Positions 34,440 to 46,194 of a stretch of DNA of 64,000 nt are shown piece after piece. The position numbers were made by a program, and so were the translations under genes. This DNA is from Paragonimus westermani (taxonomy: Eukaryota; Platyhelminthes; Trematoda; Plagiorchiida; Troglotrematidae). The stretch is from assembly GCA_008508345.1 (NCBI GenBank), contig QNGE01000900.1, positions 147,330 through 211,329 of the forward strand, given 5' to 3'. The notes beneath the pieces are model-generated. The model was not told the DNA's origin, did no database searches, and was given only the letters and a program-made list of their open reading frames with translations. Every line of letters starts with the position of its first letter. The stretch's first letter is position 1.

Positions 34440-35540
34440 TACCTATTCAAGAAATTTTTGTAGACACACTAGCAGGTAGGACTACGTCAACTACGTAAGG
34501 AAATCCATACACGGATGCTACTGAGAACATTACGTGACCTGCCAAAATAGTATTTTATCTCCTCAGCTGAGCAGATTCTGACACCAGAAGACTACCTGCA
34601 CCGTAAACAAGTGTATATGCTGAGAACTTCGAACAGAGTGTAAAACTGAAAGTTCCGACCCTCGAGTTTAAGCTACAGTACAGTATGCAACTACTGCTGG
34701 TTTGTCATTCCCTGATTTTCTGCAATGAGGTCCTAACAAAGCATGCATTTTTCAATTGGAGCAGTCTTTTTTAGGCGCATTCTTTGCATTTAAGCATTTC
34801 AAAACTTTCCCCACAGTGCACAGAGATACCCCTACTGACTTGAAGCTCTACCAACATATAAATTGAGACTTAATCACTCCAGGAAATGTCCCGTTGTATT
34901 AAAATTCAGGAATACTATGCAATTTACTTCACTAGACCCACAAATGACTGCAGTCATGCCAACAAAAACGCAATATAAAGTCCATTCCAATTTTAAATCG
35001 GCGGTGAGCTTATCACACGTACGAACTTGTGACTAACAATCACATAGATCAGCGATCCAGTTACCCAGATTTTTGAGTGGGACACCCATTCCGTGCCAGT
35101 TTAAGTTCAACTGACAGTGTTTGAAGCAATCAAATATCAACACACTGAAAATGTTACTGTCAAAAGTCAGTCGTTGACTCCTTCATCGACTTAAAAATGT
35201 CAAACCCATTCGGTGAAATCGATCACCAACAACTGCAAAATATTTTATTGTACATTAATGGTCACTCATATCTCAGTCACTCTTTGTCTCACACGAAACA
35301 AATGAGAAATATGTGCCGAAATACAAAAGAGACTTGAAACCTCAAATTATTGATTCTCGTAAAATTTTAAGTGACGAAAAGTAAGCAAGCATATGTCAAA
35401 CCATCAGCATAATTCACCTAGTTAAACATGCTGCTTCGCATTTTCGCACCCAACAGGAAATATCACGATTTCCAGCGTCTCATGACCTACAAATGAGAGG
35501 TGATCTGACACTACATACATGTAATGCCAACTCGCTTAAT
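34440..35540. other. Unassigned; no gene recognised
   Basis: No motif seen on either strand. Integrase sequence of the G2 relic would be expected here on the minus strand but was not found. Confidence 0.45.
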
Positions 35541-35549
35541 CATGAAGCC

Positions 35550-36000
35550 TAATATACATAAAAGATATACTAGCCCAAAATTTGGCTGATTTTACCAAAG
35601 GTAGACAGGTTAAGCTAAACTGATAGCAACTATTGTGAACGTTTCAAATAGCCTCCGCATGTCACTCAGAATCGAGCGGTTTGGTTTCATCACTGGCCAT
35701 CTACACAGAGAGTTGTATCGTGGTGGTTATTAGGTACGTTTGACCAAAACCGGTCGGTCGCAGCTGTACTTATCAAGGTTGAACTAGAAAATTGAACGTC
35801 GGAATGAAGTCCTTGAGCAGAACTCTGAATTATCTGGCGGTGGTCTGACCAGCCATAAGGTAGTCAGAACTGTATACGCTACAATATAAGTTGACTGGGA
35901 TGACAGGTCCAGTTGGACCAGATATCCCGCGTCAACAAATGCGCTCAAAACGCGCCTCACGTCTTTCACGGTCAGTCACATGTGGTCATGTTCAGGTAAC
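35550..36000 (-). mobile_element. G2: Ty3/Gypsy reverse transcriptase relic
   Basis: The minus strand reads LTVKDVRRVLSAFVDAGYLV then QLDLSSQSTYI at about 35,885-35,975. This aligns residue for residue in length with the RT block YPLPxIDDxLDALxGAxYFSxLDLxSGYWQI. After frameshifts it continues SSAQGLH (the NAxQTFQ block), VPNNHHDTTLCVDG (YLDD box decayed to CVDG), ASDETKPLDSE, and TCLPLVKSAKFWASIS near 35,562-35,605 (the KCxFGVxSxxFLGHxIS thumb block). The distance between the LDLSS and thumb blocks is about 108 codons, as in intact Gypsy RTs. It is dead: catalytic Asp residues are lost and stops are present. Confidence 0.65.
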
Positions 36001-36739
36001 CTGTGGGTTTGGACATTCAATTTTTACCTCGCAAAATAATTACGAGAAAATATTTTCATTGTGGTTCTCATAGTGAAAACGGTGTTATCACTTATTAACT
36101 AAACGTCTCGATCGTAAGTTATTGAAAAAATGCTAGAGTTCATCGAACTACCCTTGATTTCCCGAAAATATTTAGCTGAAGTAATTGCCCTTTACTATAC
36201 ATTATACAGGGACACGTGAAAGCTCCAACCTACTAAGAACAAAGGGTTCATTGTAATCCTGTAAGAGGCCGAAAGGAAAGCCCTTAAAGCCGTCATAATA
36301 TGCCATTCGAACAGACAAAAAATTAAGGGTACATGAATGGTTCCTTTGAAACTCACTAACTAAATTATATTGGATAATGGTACTTTTCATGTATTCTGCT
36401 TTGACAATTGATATTCCTGAAAAGTGCGCTAACGACTTTCACTGACAGATCTTGGACCAACAACCCACACGTGCTATATTCTTCTTGCGTTATAGGTTCG
36501 TTGATTAGCCGTTTGGTTCTCAGCAAACTTACGGAATTAATGTCAACTATCAATGCAACCGTATATATAAATATATTTGGTTATATTGAAAGGAATCAGT
36601 GTTCCTGTCATCGCCGGTGTCTAGCCACGTATCTTTACTCAGGTATCGCAAGTAGCAGATGTATACTAATCAATTTAGCCGGAATCGCACGCCCGATTAT
36701 TCGGTCGATTATTCACCTCAGAACCACTTTAGGCTGCGG

Positions 36740-37284
36740 ATCAGGGCAGATGTCAGTGTCACTTTAGGGAATCGTGCAAGAATTCAGTATATCAAGAATG
36801 TGGGTGGTATAAATTTTACGATGCCGTAAGAAAAGATGCATTTTCTAATTAGTATCGAAGATGTCAAACGACTTGCTGTGTTTGATAATCGTTGTCTCCT
36901 CCACTTAGTAGACTGATGACATGATCAACAGCAGTTCGCCGGCGCGTATTCCGCAACGCTCGGGATGCGCGTTCTTACGGTCAACTACTCGCGTTTCACA
37001 GTCTGCGATGGTTGGGCCACGCACTGCGTACGCCAGCTGAGCCTTCAGCGTATCGGGTATTCGAGACCACCAACAGTTGGATGGAACCGCTAAGTGGTTG
37101 GGCGGCAGCGTGATCACGAAATATGAAGACCATGACTGCTCCATTGTGTGAGGTGAGTAGGTATCGTCTGCCCGAGTGGGGTCCTCCTGATCACTCAAGT
37201 CACTGGTTAGCAACGCTATCCGAGATGGCAGTAGACCGCGGTCAACGACATAATTACATACATACCATTCCTAGTTCTGCCTAG
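36740..37284 (+). mobile_element. L2: LINE 3' end (C-terminal part of ORF2)
   Basis: The plus strand reads IEDVKRLAVFDNRCL at about 36,854-36,898. Then, after a frameshift near 36,900-36,928, TAVRRRVFRNARDARS, LLAFHSLRWLGHALRTPAE, and after one in-frame stop RLPEWGPPDHSSHWLATLSE and MAVDRGQ, ending at a stop at 37,282-37,284. These are the consecutive C-terminal blocks of a LINE family distinct from L1 (AEVRRRVFG, LRWLGHVLRM, RLPGWGPRD, WLETLSDMA). The final 350 bases have only one stop, so this is less decayed than L1. Upstream RT blocks were not found; the insertion is probably 5'-truncated. Confidence 0.82.
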
Positions 37285-37289
37285 TTTTC

Positions 37290-39945
37290 CTTCATTACTT
37301 TTCAGTCTTCTTGGTGAACTTTCCTTCTACAGTATTCCACATCAATGTTGAAGTGAACGGCAGCCAGATCCACAGTACCTTCTGGTCAGGCTGTTGGCTG
37401 CTAGGATGATGATGCGATAAATAGAAGCAAGCTAGACAGAAATCGATTCCGACGTCGTTTAAAAACGCGAGTTATTCCAGCATTGGAATTTCCAAAGTAG
37501 TAGAGTAGCACTAAAGAATCACCCTGCTCCGTTATAGCTGCTTGCGGTTGAAATTGACGATACGGTTCCCCAAGGTCATGCATGCACAAGTATGAGGACT
37601 AGATAATACTCCCTTTCTCTTTTCACCAGTTCTGAAACTGATTAATCCCTCAGATCGATAGTAATAGCATCCTTCTAGAGAGCAGAAAACCTTTCATTGA
37701 CAGATCCACCTTTCTGGACATTCGTGAACCGTTTTAGCATCACGCTCGTCTGCTTCTGGCCATCGACTGTATCTTTGCTATAAAATCAGGTAACTCAATC
37801 CATCCAAGAATATTCTAACTGTAGAGGGATGTGTTGAATTTAGCGACCTTACATCCAGTTATATAATTGTAAACCGATGTTTAACGGGAAACTTGTTCGA
37901 CATGCTCTTGTCCATCGAGAAGACTACGTCTGAGAATTTGATGGTGGTTTGTCACACCATTGCTCACGACTAATGAAACTTTCTTGATAGATCGGCTTAT
38001 CCTTTAAGGCCATATATTTGAAGGAGGAAAACCAGCCTACTTTTATTGTACTCTGGGAACTGTGAGTGACCATTTATGCTAACATTGAACAGAAATGCAG
38101 TTCAACTAATGTGACGTGTTAGGTTGTTGAACACAGGCGTTCATTCTGTGAAGAGTAGCTGAGCCATTTATCGCTTAACAAAACCCGCCTGTTCTAACCA
38201 TGAGCGAGTAACAATGGAGGGGTTAAAAATTTAATTATCCGATTACAAAAGTGATTCAATTTTGTTACATCGCTTAGTGCCAACCATTTCTAATGGATAG
38301 GCTCACGTTCTTCGTGAGAGATCAGCCTAGTGACACATCACAGAAAGTGAGTTTACGCTTTTACAGATGCGTTTATCGTGAAGATGGGACTTGAAGGAAT
38401 CTGGCTTTACTAAAGAAGTCTGGTGTAAAAGTTGCTGACGGTTTCCAAGTAGGTGGAGAAATTGTTCCGACCAAAGTGACTGTAATACCACCGGGGCTTA
38501 CTGTAATGTCATATAGTCAGTGAAGCTGACGCTTCCGACTGGCAAATTGCAAAATGTTGTTCATTAGACAATAGCACTTCTACTTGATATCATTAGCATC
38601 GTTACTAGTTGTGACATTACCGGAACAACAGTATACGCTCGAAAGCATATATCAGCCTATTAAGCGCTAATAATCTTATAAAATTTGCCAACTAATGTGA
38701 TCAACAAGACACAGTTGCCGACAGGCACTTACACGGATGAATTCACGTACGACCTTGATACTCTCGGGAAGATTCCTTCTCATCCGTATAATAAATCAGA
38801 CCAACGTGATTGCAAACGAACACCTTTCGCTTGTTCGACTAACCATTTTTTCCATTCAAAACTGTTTATTTATTCAACGATTTCAAATCACAGAATTGCA
38901 CCGGAAGGAAATCACAACGAAGTTCAACGTGTGTGACGCTTTTTGGGTGTTCTGTTTATTCCCTTCCTTGAACTGACGAACCACCCCTGCAATTTAGGCT
39001 TGAAAATTCAGCAGACGGCAGTATGTTTTGCTGGTTGTCTTGGGAAAACACACATTCACAACTGATCTGTTCTGGTTCACTGTACAGCTCGTCTCAAAAC
39101 GTATTTAGTCACTGAGAGTTTGAGAGAATATATTTCGAAGAATGTGAGTCTTCAGAACTTGTAGTCAGCCGTTTGTACTTCGGATTTCTTGAATAAGTTT
39201 TCCTGGCTCAAGAAGGACAGGTATCTGGGTGTGTGATGAAAGACCATATGTTCCCAAACATTTTACATGAACGGAACTTTGACCACGAATGTATCGAGGC
39301 ATTTTGACACCTCAGCTTTGTGTATATCATTTTTTCTCAGCCAAAAACAAGTAACTAGAAAGCTTGTGATGAAGAACATTCGTTTAATAAGGGTTTCGTT
39401 AATACTGGTACATTGTTATAAGTAGCTCAGTAGTAGATTATGAATATAACTGTTTTTTCAGATATTGCGAAGCTGTGGGTTACCACTTACAACAGGTTGT
39501 AATGTTGATTAGGTCACTTCCTGCGTCGTCATAGCGAACGTGAATCAGTGATGACCGCTGAAGCCGTGCTAGATGAACAACAGTCTCAATCTTTGCCAGC
39601 ACACAAACATGCACTGCTTACAAGCAAAAAACAACGGCATAACTCAAGTAGAGTACAAGTTTTGGGAAGGATTCGTTTAAACGTAAAGTAGAATGAGGGA
39701 GCTGTAAACATTTGTGAGCTTTGTTCGGTTTGTAACTAGCAAATTTTCTGCTAGTCATCAGTAATTGGAATATCGCTCAACGAGTTCAATGCTTCCAGTA
39801 ATTTCAAGTTGAAAGGATGGCACAGCAGTGGAAATTCGACATGAATTAAAGGGACAGTCACTGCACATAATCCCCGGGTGATCGAGCAACGTGAGCACTA
39901 CTAGCAAGCGAGTGGGGCTGAACATTTGCATATAATAATCCAGTC
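37290..39945. other. Unassigned; probable L2 3' UTR at the start
   Basis: The first few hundred bases could be the untranslated tail of L2, but no poly(A) or 3' repeat was seen. The rest shows nothing recognisable. Confidence 0.4.
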
Positions 39946-39954
39946 AAATCTAGT

Positions 39955-40090
39955 GAGGTCAATGGCGCAATGGTTAACAAGGTTGACAAGTAGCCTGATC
40001 GGAGTTCTAGTTGCAACTGTGGCAAGGATGCGCACTACTACCAGGTTCATACAAGAGCGAAACTCGAGTTAAGTGCTTCCCATCGAAAAC
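39955..40090 (+). repeat. SINE family B copy (tRNA-like head)
   Basis: GGTCAATGGCGCAATGGTTA resembles a tRNA start with box A. It is followed by CGGAGTTCTAGTTGCAACTG, a degenerate box B region, then GGATGCGCACTACTACCAGG and AACTCGAGTTAAGTGCTTCC. The second half matches the 31.0 kb copy block for block. Confidence 0.6.
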
Positions 40091-40099
40091 GGATGGCTA

Positions 40100-41175
40100 G
40101 AAATTTCATGGGAAGATGATATTTGCAACCAGTTGTGGCTGAAGTATAATTATCAGCAGATGAAACTCTCACTGTTGAGTCATGATTCGTTAATTATGAA
40201 AGATTCTAGCAAAAGTAGTTTTTTAAAGGGGGTAGATATGCGCTTGAGAAATCAGCTTGCCACAAATGAAATCAATTTAATCCGAAAGGTTTCGAGGGAA
40301 ATTAACGGCATTCACTAATCTTTCACAATTCTTCGTTTTATCGGTATCAAATCCGTTATCCTGTTTTTGTTACCAGAAATCCTGTGATCGTATTTTCGCA
40401 ACAAAATTGTAAGGAAATTGTGAGTTCTCTCTGGCGCTGAGTTTACCGTATACACCGGATTCAGTCTTTGCACAATCTTTTTCCACTCCAGTTTATCTGT
40501 GTAGGAAGAAAATGCACATACATTTACCATAACACAGTTCTAATGGGAGCATTGTAAGTTGTTTGTTTAATTCAGAATATCGAAACTTTTCGGAGACACA
40601 CGTCCTACCAGATGTAGGTCTCAAAAAAATGATTTCTTAAAAAGCTCATCAGTTTATCGTTTGTTACTAAAACGTTCATGTTTTGTCAGAAACCTTAGAG
40701 TTAGAACAGCTGGTAGCAAGTTCACACTAGTTACACGTTCCTGTGTGTCGTGTTAATAACAAGTTTTATCATCCGATCGATCTTATTGTCTTGTAGAAAG
40801 TATACCGTTTATTTCTGTGAGCTTTTGTCGTATAGCATACACAATACCTTGAACTGTAGAAACACTAAACAAGACAGATTATGTTGCTGTTGGAAAAGAA
40901 TAATGTCATCCTAGAATGGTTTACCGAATGACTTAATTTTCAACTGAGTAAACAATTCCCCCAGAGTTTGGCATAACACAACTATCGAGAACTGATAGGA
41001 TTTCGGGCTGTTTTAGACAGAACCAACATGTTCATGTTTTTACCCAAATTTGGGTCACTACTATGTGTAGATACCGCCAACGTTCCGAAAAGAAATCCTG
41101 ATCTACCTCTGACACAAAAGCTTAATTCCAGTTATATTTATGTGAATTCAAAAATGAATACACACCAATATCGTT
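40100..41175. other. Unassigned upstream of P2
   Basis: If P2 were complete, its RT would lie here on the plus strand; no RT block was found. P2 is therefore probably 5'-truncated. Confidence 0.4.
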
Positions 41176-41181
41176 TTAGTT

Positions 41182-41808
41182 TTGGGACTAATTCGAATTC
41201 TTTGGAGCTGCTCAAAAGATGACCATATCACAACTGACGGAATTCGAAAATTACAGTCTGCTCTAACTTTTACACACTTTGCGGTTGAATTACGGTTGCT
41301 ACTCACAGCTAGGTGTGTTGCCCAGGTTGTTCCTAATCGTGACCTGTGGAAATGCTCTGTCTTACGAGCAATCCTTTAGTTCACATTCGGTTGTGGTCAT
41401 GTACATATCGGTAGAACAGATCGGTGCCTACGGCGAAGAATAGCTGAAAACACGTCCAGTTGGTTGGTGAGCGCGATGGCACAACAGGCGATAATAATGT
41501 ATCGATCAAGCCGAAATCCGACCTCTTTCATTGCAAAGCACGTCATGGGAACAGGTCACGTTGTCGACCCTGCCAACTTGATCCGTGTTATTGCACAATG
41601 GGAGTCTTACATTGCACGCTTCCTCCGAGATTATGCCAATCAGTACTCACCGTCCGGTCCTGTGTGTCCGCAAGCTGCTGACTTATGCAGTCTGCCTGTC
41701 GTGGAACTATTGACAGTTCTTGTTACATATAAACCCAATCATTGGCTTTTTCTATGGTTGTTGCAATCTGCATGTCTTCTATATTCTAGTGTTTTGCATT
41801 CATGATCA
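41182..41808 (+). mobile_element. P2: Penelope-like element, GIY-YIG endonuclease end
   Basis: One plus-strand frame runs through the region with a single TAG stop at 41,377-41,379. Before the stop, FAVELRLLLTARCVAQVVPN matches the stretch preceding the endonuclease in Penelope-like elements. After it, FGCGHVHIGRTDRCLRRRI (41,386-41,442) is the GIY-YIG core, where YIG is HIG and the GRTxxxLxxRIxEH helix with its catalytic Arg is intact. SFIAKHVMGTGHVVDPANLI (the SSIAKHLxxxGHxVDxxxxF block) and IARFLRDYANQ follow. The endonuclease nicks target DNA for insertion. Only one stop in about 208 codons suggests a young or recently disabled copy. Confidence 0.85.
41377..41379 (+). other. Single in-frame TAG interrupting P2
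   Basis: The only stop between 41,182 and the natural end near 41,808. The reading frame on both sides is the same, so this is a point change, not a frameshift. It falls just before the FTFGCGH block. Confidence 0.8.
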
Positions 41809-42154
41809 AAGACAGTAAGCCAGATGTAAACATGTGATGTCATCCATCACTGATAGTGAGCTGCGTCAACAGAATTCAATGTTTTAACTGCGAAGAAATG
41901 TTGATTTATCAGTGTTACAGCCCCCGTCCACTCAGTGACCAACAGAAGGCATGAGCTCTGACAGTGGTGGCGTAATTGTAGTTTTGATTAAAGGTTAGTC
42001 AGCTAGAAACAGGCAGAATGTAATCACACCGATTCAGCGGGCTGGTGACTCTTCAACTAACTGAGTGAGTGAACAGCAGTTGGCAGGATGAAACTTCCGG
42101 CCTGAAACTATATCTTCCAACCCGGTTCTGAGATCCAGTAAACGTCGGTTTGGC

Positions 42155-42176
42155 AATTTTGATCATCATCATCATG
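42155..42176. repeat. ATC trinucleotide run
   Basis: GATCATCATCATCATG, a short ATC repeat. Confidence 0.8.
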
Positions 42177-42717
42177 TTTGTTGTCCACAGATGATCAACA
42201 CGACTAGACCTTATATAGACAGGATTTTACAAAGTGTAAAATGCTGTATGTTGTAATGTCGACCAGTTGTTTATGTTTTAGTCCAGAATGTGAATACTAA
42301 CGCTTGACCAACTATCATAATGCAAGCATTGCGCGATCATCACAACAAGTGGCAATTAGAGGTTACTGAATAGTATACTTCTTCTCAGATGAACCGTTAT
42401 ATTTTAGAATGCAAAAAATAGCTTTGACAGTTTTGAAACATTCCTACTGAGAGTGTATCCGCTGTGACAGTACAAACACGCCAAAGTTGTCTAACTCAAC
42501 GGTTCGTGCTCTCATCGGCCTTGAGTACGATGTCCCTAACAGGAACTGCACAGTGGTCCAAAATGACCTTCTTGGCGGAGTACTGTCACAGAGTTATATC
42601 AACGAATACACTGAGTTTTGTTCACTGCTGCGTACGGAGAAGTTGAGTGTATAGTTCTTCCTGTGTTTCTTGTGTTTTTAATAGGCAAGGTGTAAGAATA
42701 AATTCACTCTAGAATGA

Positions 42718-42998
42718 ATGGAAACAACGGAGAAATTCTATCGCATCTACAGCGTCCGTCACGGAAACGCAACGAGTCGATATCTACGTATATGTACACA
42801 TCAGCAAAGCATAAGTAAGGCATTGATAAGTAGATTGGGAATAACAACGTTTCGAGCAAGTTGTAATACTCTACGTTCCAACCACCTCGGGTGGCCTTCC
42901 TCAAGAGTGTTGTAGTCGATTACAACACGGAATTGATGATAGAAGGTCAAGTAATACAATGAATTAGAACTGAGGTTCCTCGTGGGCGACAACGTCAT
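42718..42998. repeat. Penelope-like terminal segment
   Basis: AACAACGTTTCGAGCAAGTT (42,845-42,864), then CCACCTCGGGTGGCCTTCCT (about 42,880-42,900), then CAAGAGTGTTGTAGTCGATT. The string GTTTCGA with CCTTCCTCAAG about 40 bases on is the layout I associate with Penelope-like terminal repeats and their hammerhead remnants (minus strand CGAAAC). A perfect short inverted repeat CCACC-TCG-GGTGG lies inside. It lies about 0.9 kb after P2 and 1.9 kb before P1, on the same side for both. Confidence 0.42.
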
Positions 42999-42999
42999 T

Positions 43000-43990
43000 T
43001 GTACCCTGCTGGCAGCTAGTGCATAAGTTATACGAAGCGCATTTGCCTACTGACAACAGTGTTTGTTATGAACGGCATATGCCGGCATCATCATCTACCT
43101 GAGGATAATGGTAAGTTATCTACGTAAGATGCGAATGGTGGAATTCAGATGAGTTCCTACTGGGATACACTTTATCCTACGGGATTTCCATTGAAACTGT
43201 ACAACAGCAAACACCATCTCCGATGTTACTCAAGGGGCTTCTGTGTCTTTCCTTTCATTTTTGTCCTAAATGGAATTAGAAGTTCAGTGATGACGCTATT
43301 TTTGTAGGAATTCTGCTTACATCCCTAACAAAAACTGCTGCTTCGGAAGTGTCTGATGGTAACTGATAGCCAAAAGACCGTAATCTGTCTGTGAATGTCT
43401 TACTGACAGAATGTGTTTTTTTATTGCTGAAGACAATCGTCATTTGTAACTCATGAATAAGTACACACTGTTACACATTCAAAGTGCATCTATGTCCAGA
43501 AAAATGAGATTCACATGTTCGGGAGTTCTCTTACTCCGCCACGTTCACCGGTTATCCACCTCAACGACACACTGATGGAAGTCGGCAGATTCGCTTTTAT
43601 GCACTTCAATTTTGACATTTTTTCTAAGCCGAGTTCTCTGGAACCTTTCGAACAGCTCAATGTACCAGAGTGTGTAATTTGGTTATTGTATTTTGCATTT
43701 CATCCAGATGAATAACTTGTTATTTATTGCACAGTCTGTCCACTTGGCTCATGATTTCATGTACTGGTTTTGCGATTGAAAACGCGGCTTCTACTGTGTA
43801 CAAAACACTGTCTTAGATTGACTTCATTTGACTAACGCGAAACTGTGGGGTAAACAATCCAGACTCATTATTACATGCAAATATTATGCGAACCGTACAC
43901 GTTTTGAAAGGTTTGCTAAACGTGTGTCACGTTTCGTAAGTAATTCGTTTTTTTGCTCTGTTGTGCCAGCCTAATATTAAACCTAAATGC
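43000..43990. other. Unassigned; no gene recognised
   Basis: A 66-codon open frame at 43,515-43,715 has no recognisable domain. Confidence 0.45.
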
Positions 43991-43999
43991 TGATTCATT

Positions 44000-44130
44000 G
44001 GGAAGTGGCTCTACAGATTCCATAATGTAACAGAGGCTAAATTGCGAAAAACTTGGATTTTGGCTGGATTCGAACAATTATCATTACCAACACATACGGT
44101 AAATGCTGTGGCAGCTGTGATACAAGGCTA
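44000..44130 (-). repeat. SINE family A copy, inverted and divergent
   Basis: On the minus strand, TGTTGGTAATGATAATTGTT leads into GTTCGAATCCAGCC (box B), followed by AAAATCCAAG, like the AACCTTGATTTTCC body of the 34.0 kb copy. Box A is poor. Confidence 0.45.
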
Positions 44131-44768
44131 CTACAGAAGATCAGATATTTCGAATTTGGACTGATTGTGATATTTGTTTTAAGAAACGATTCTAGTATGA
44201 TCTGAATCATCGTTTCCATGTTACAAATTAGACAAGAGATGTAAACAACGAAAACTTGAGCGTTTTTTCTGGTCTTTGCAACCACACACTAAAGTTAGCT
44301 GTTTACATAACGCAGTCAAACTGTTTTCCAATGAGTCAGTAAGTGAGGAGACCAACACAGAATAATTTTTAACGATAAACAAGAGTGCACATGTTGTTTA
44401 GTACCATTTTGTAATCATTCGCTCCGAACCATTTTCCAGACGTCTGGTATTTTGTCGCATCCCACGCAATACTGATTAGTATTCCAAAATCTTACATCTC
44501 ACTTGTGCACATGGTCAGTAAATGACCTTCTTACATAAGTATATTTGATCCAACCATGAGACCAAGTGCACAGTCTGTCTTATTGCTTACACTGTTGTCC
44601 CATAAGGTTTGCCAGTCTTTCTGTAGGAGGGTTTACGCTTGTAGACATTTCTTCCAATTTTTTACTCGAGAGCTATTACAGCGCATTACCCAGCCTGGTT
44701 CCATACCTTCCGTTAGATGACTTTTAGCCGCGAAAATTTGCTGGCAAAATACCATCTATCGTGAGAGC

Positions 44769-45975
44769 GAATTTAGGCAGTTATGTTTAGAAAGTCAGTT
44801 CGAAAACCTTTATGACCAACTGATCGATCTGCAACCATCGTCAACAAGTAATTTCGTGGTGGTTGAAGCAACCTCAGTTCAATAACACTATAATCGACCG
44901 ACTTGGAAAACCATAATTAGAAATCTACTCACTCGACAGTATCTAACCTCACTAGAGTCCCTAGGTCAAAATGAGGATATAACGATATCAAGACCTGGCA
45001 AAATTGCTGGAATCGTCATTTCCGATTAAGCTGATTACTAAGCCAGAATGAATGCGTTAATGACAGATCAAAAACCAAATCCGTTTTCTTCGGAAACCCG
45101 AAAATATAAAGCAGTGACCGTTGAAAGGGGGTTAACAAAAAACACTGAGATGTATGAAACAACAATCGGAAGAATTAGACTTGTATTCAGTGTGATTCCC
45201 AGGTTTTATGTTTCTCATGGAGCATAAAAACGGATTACCGCTACGACTGATTTCAGATATGTGTAATTCGCCGTATCATGTAACAGCAAAATGTTTGGCC
45301 GTGTTGTTAGAGCCGGTTTGGATAACACTAGTTGTTCATAGTCTCGGATGTGTTTTGAATTTGTTGAAAAGGTGAAGCAGACAAACGCAAAGAGGGTGCC
45401 TGTAGTTTCGCATGAAGTCAATTCCCTCTTCAAAAGTATCCCACCAAGTGAGACAGTTGAGTTTGTTGGTCTGTAAAAGGTGAGGCAGTAATATAAACGT
45501 GGGGATATTAGCAAGTGAGCTAAAACAGCCTCCGTGTCACTGTAATTAAAAGGTCCATTTTGAGTTTTCCTGGTAATTTATCTCGTCAAAAGGGTGGAAC
45601 AGCAATGAGGTCACCGTTAGGTTTTTTAATAGCTGACGTTATTACGGCAAATCTTAAAAGTAGTTCATTAGCAGATCACAGAAACTCGCGAGCTTTTTAT
45701 GTGCGTTATGTACACGATATTGTTCATAAGCTGGACAAACCTGGGTGCCTCAATGAAACACTGATGCACGTCAACTGTTTCCACAAAAATACCTCCTACA
45801 TTCTGGAGCACGAATCATCCGTAGGTATGGCGTTTTTAGACGTGGTTATGTCGCGTAGTGATGATGGCACTACACAACGTAATGTATATCGTAAAACAAC
45901 TTGGTCAGGACAGCGTGCCCAGTTTAACAGCTTTACACATTTGATACGATGTCCACCAGACGGAACTGTGTAAAT
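44769..45975 (+). pseudogene. P1 reverse transcriptase relic
   Basis: Blocks in order: FRQLCLESQFENLYDQL (44,772 on), SLGQNEDITISRPGKIAGIV (about 44,958-45,020; the RSDxxIxxPDKGxGIV block), MNALMTDQK, IPRFYVSHG then HKNGLPLRLISDMCNSPYHV (45,195-45,285), LAVLLEPVWITLVVHSLGCV, and VSHEVNSLFKSIPPSETVEF (45,405 on; the VSFDVxSLFTSIP block, whose catalytic Asp is Glu here). Then from 45,560 come RQKGGTAMRSPLGFLIAD and YVRYVHDIVHK, where the YxDD box has His for the first Asp. FLDVVMSR and RNVYRKTTW close the domain. Both catalytic boxes are damaged. Confidence 0.85.
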
Positions 45976-46194
45976 ACGCTCAGATGACACTATAACAGAA
46001 CAAAACACACTTCTTGAGAATGGTTATCTGGAACAATTTGTTTGTAAGCACATAATAATTGGCACAAAGGTAGATTTACCCTCAAATTGTACACAAAAAG
46101 CCTGTCTATATTACATTGCCGTTCAAAGGCAACAACAGTGCTGAAAATTAAACTTGGAGACTGGAAGTAACACTTCTGAAGACCTATTTTGCAC

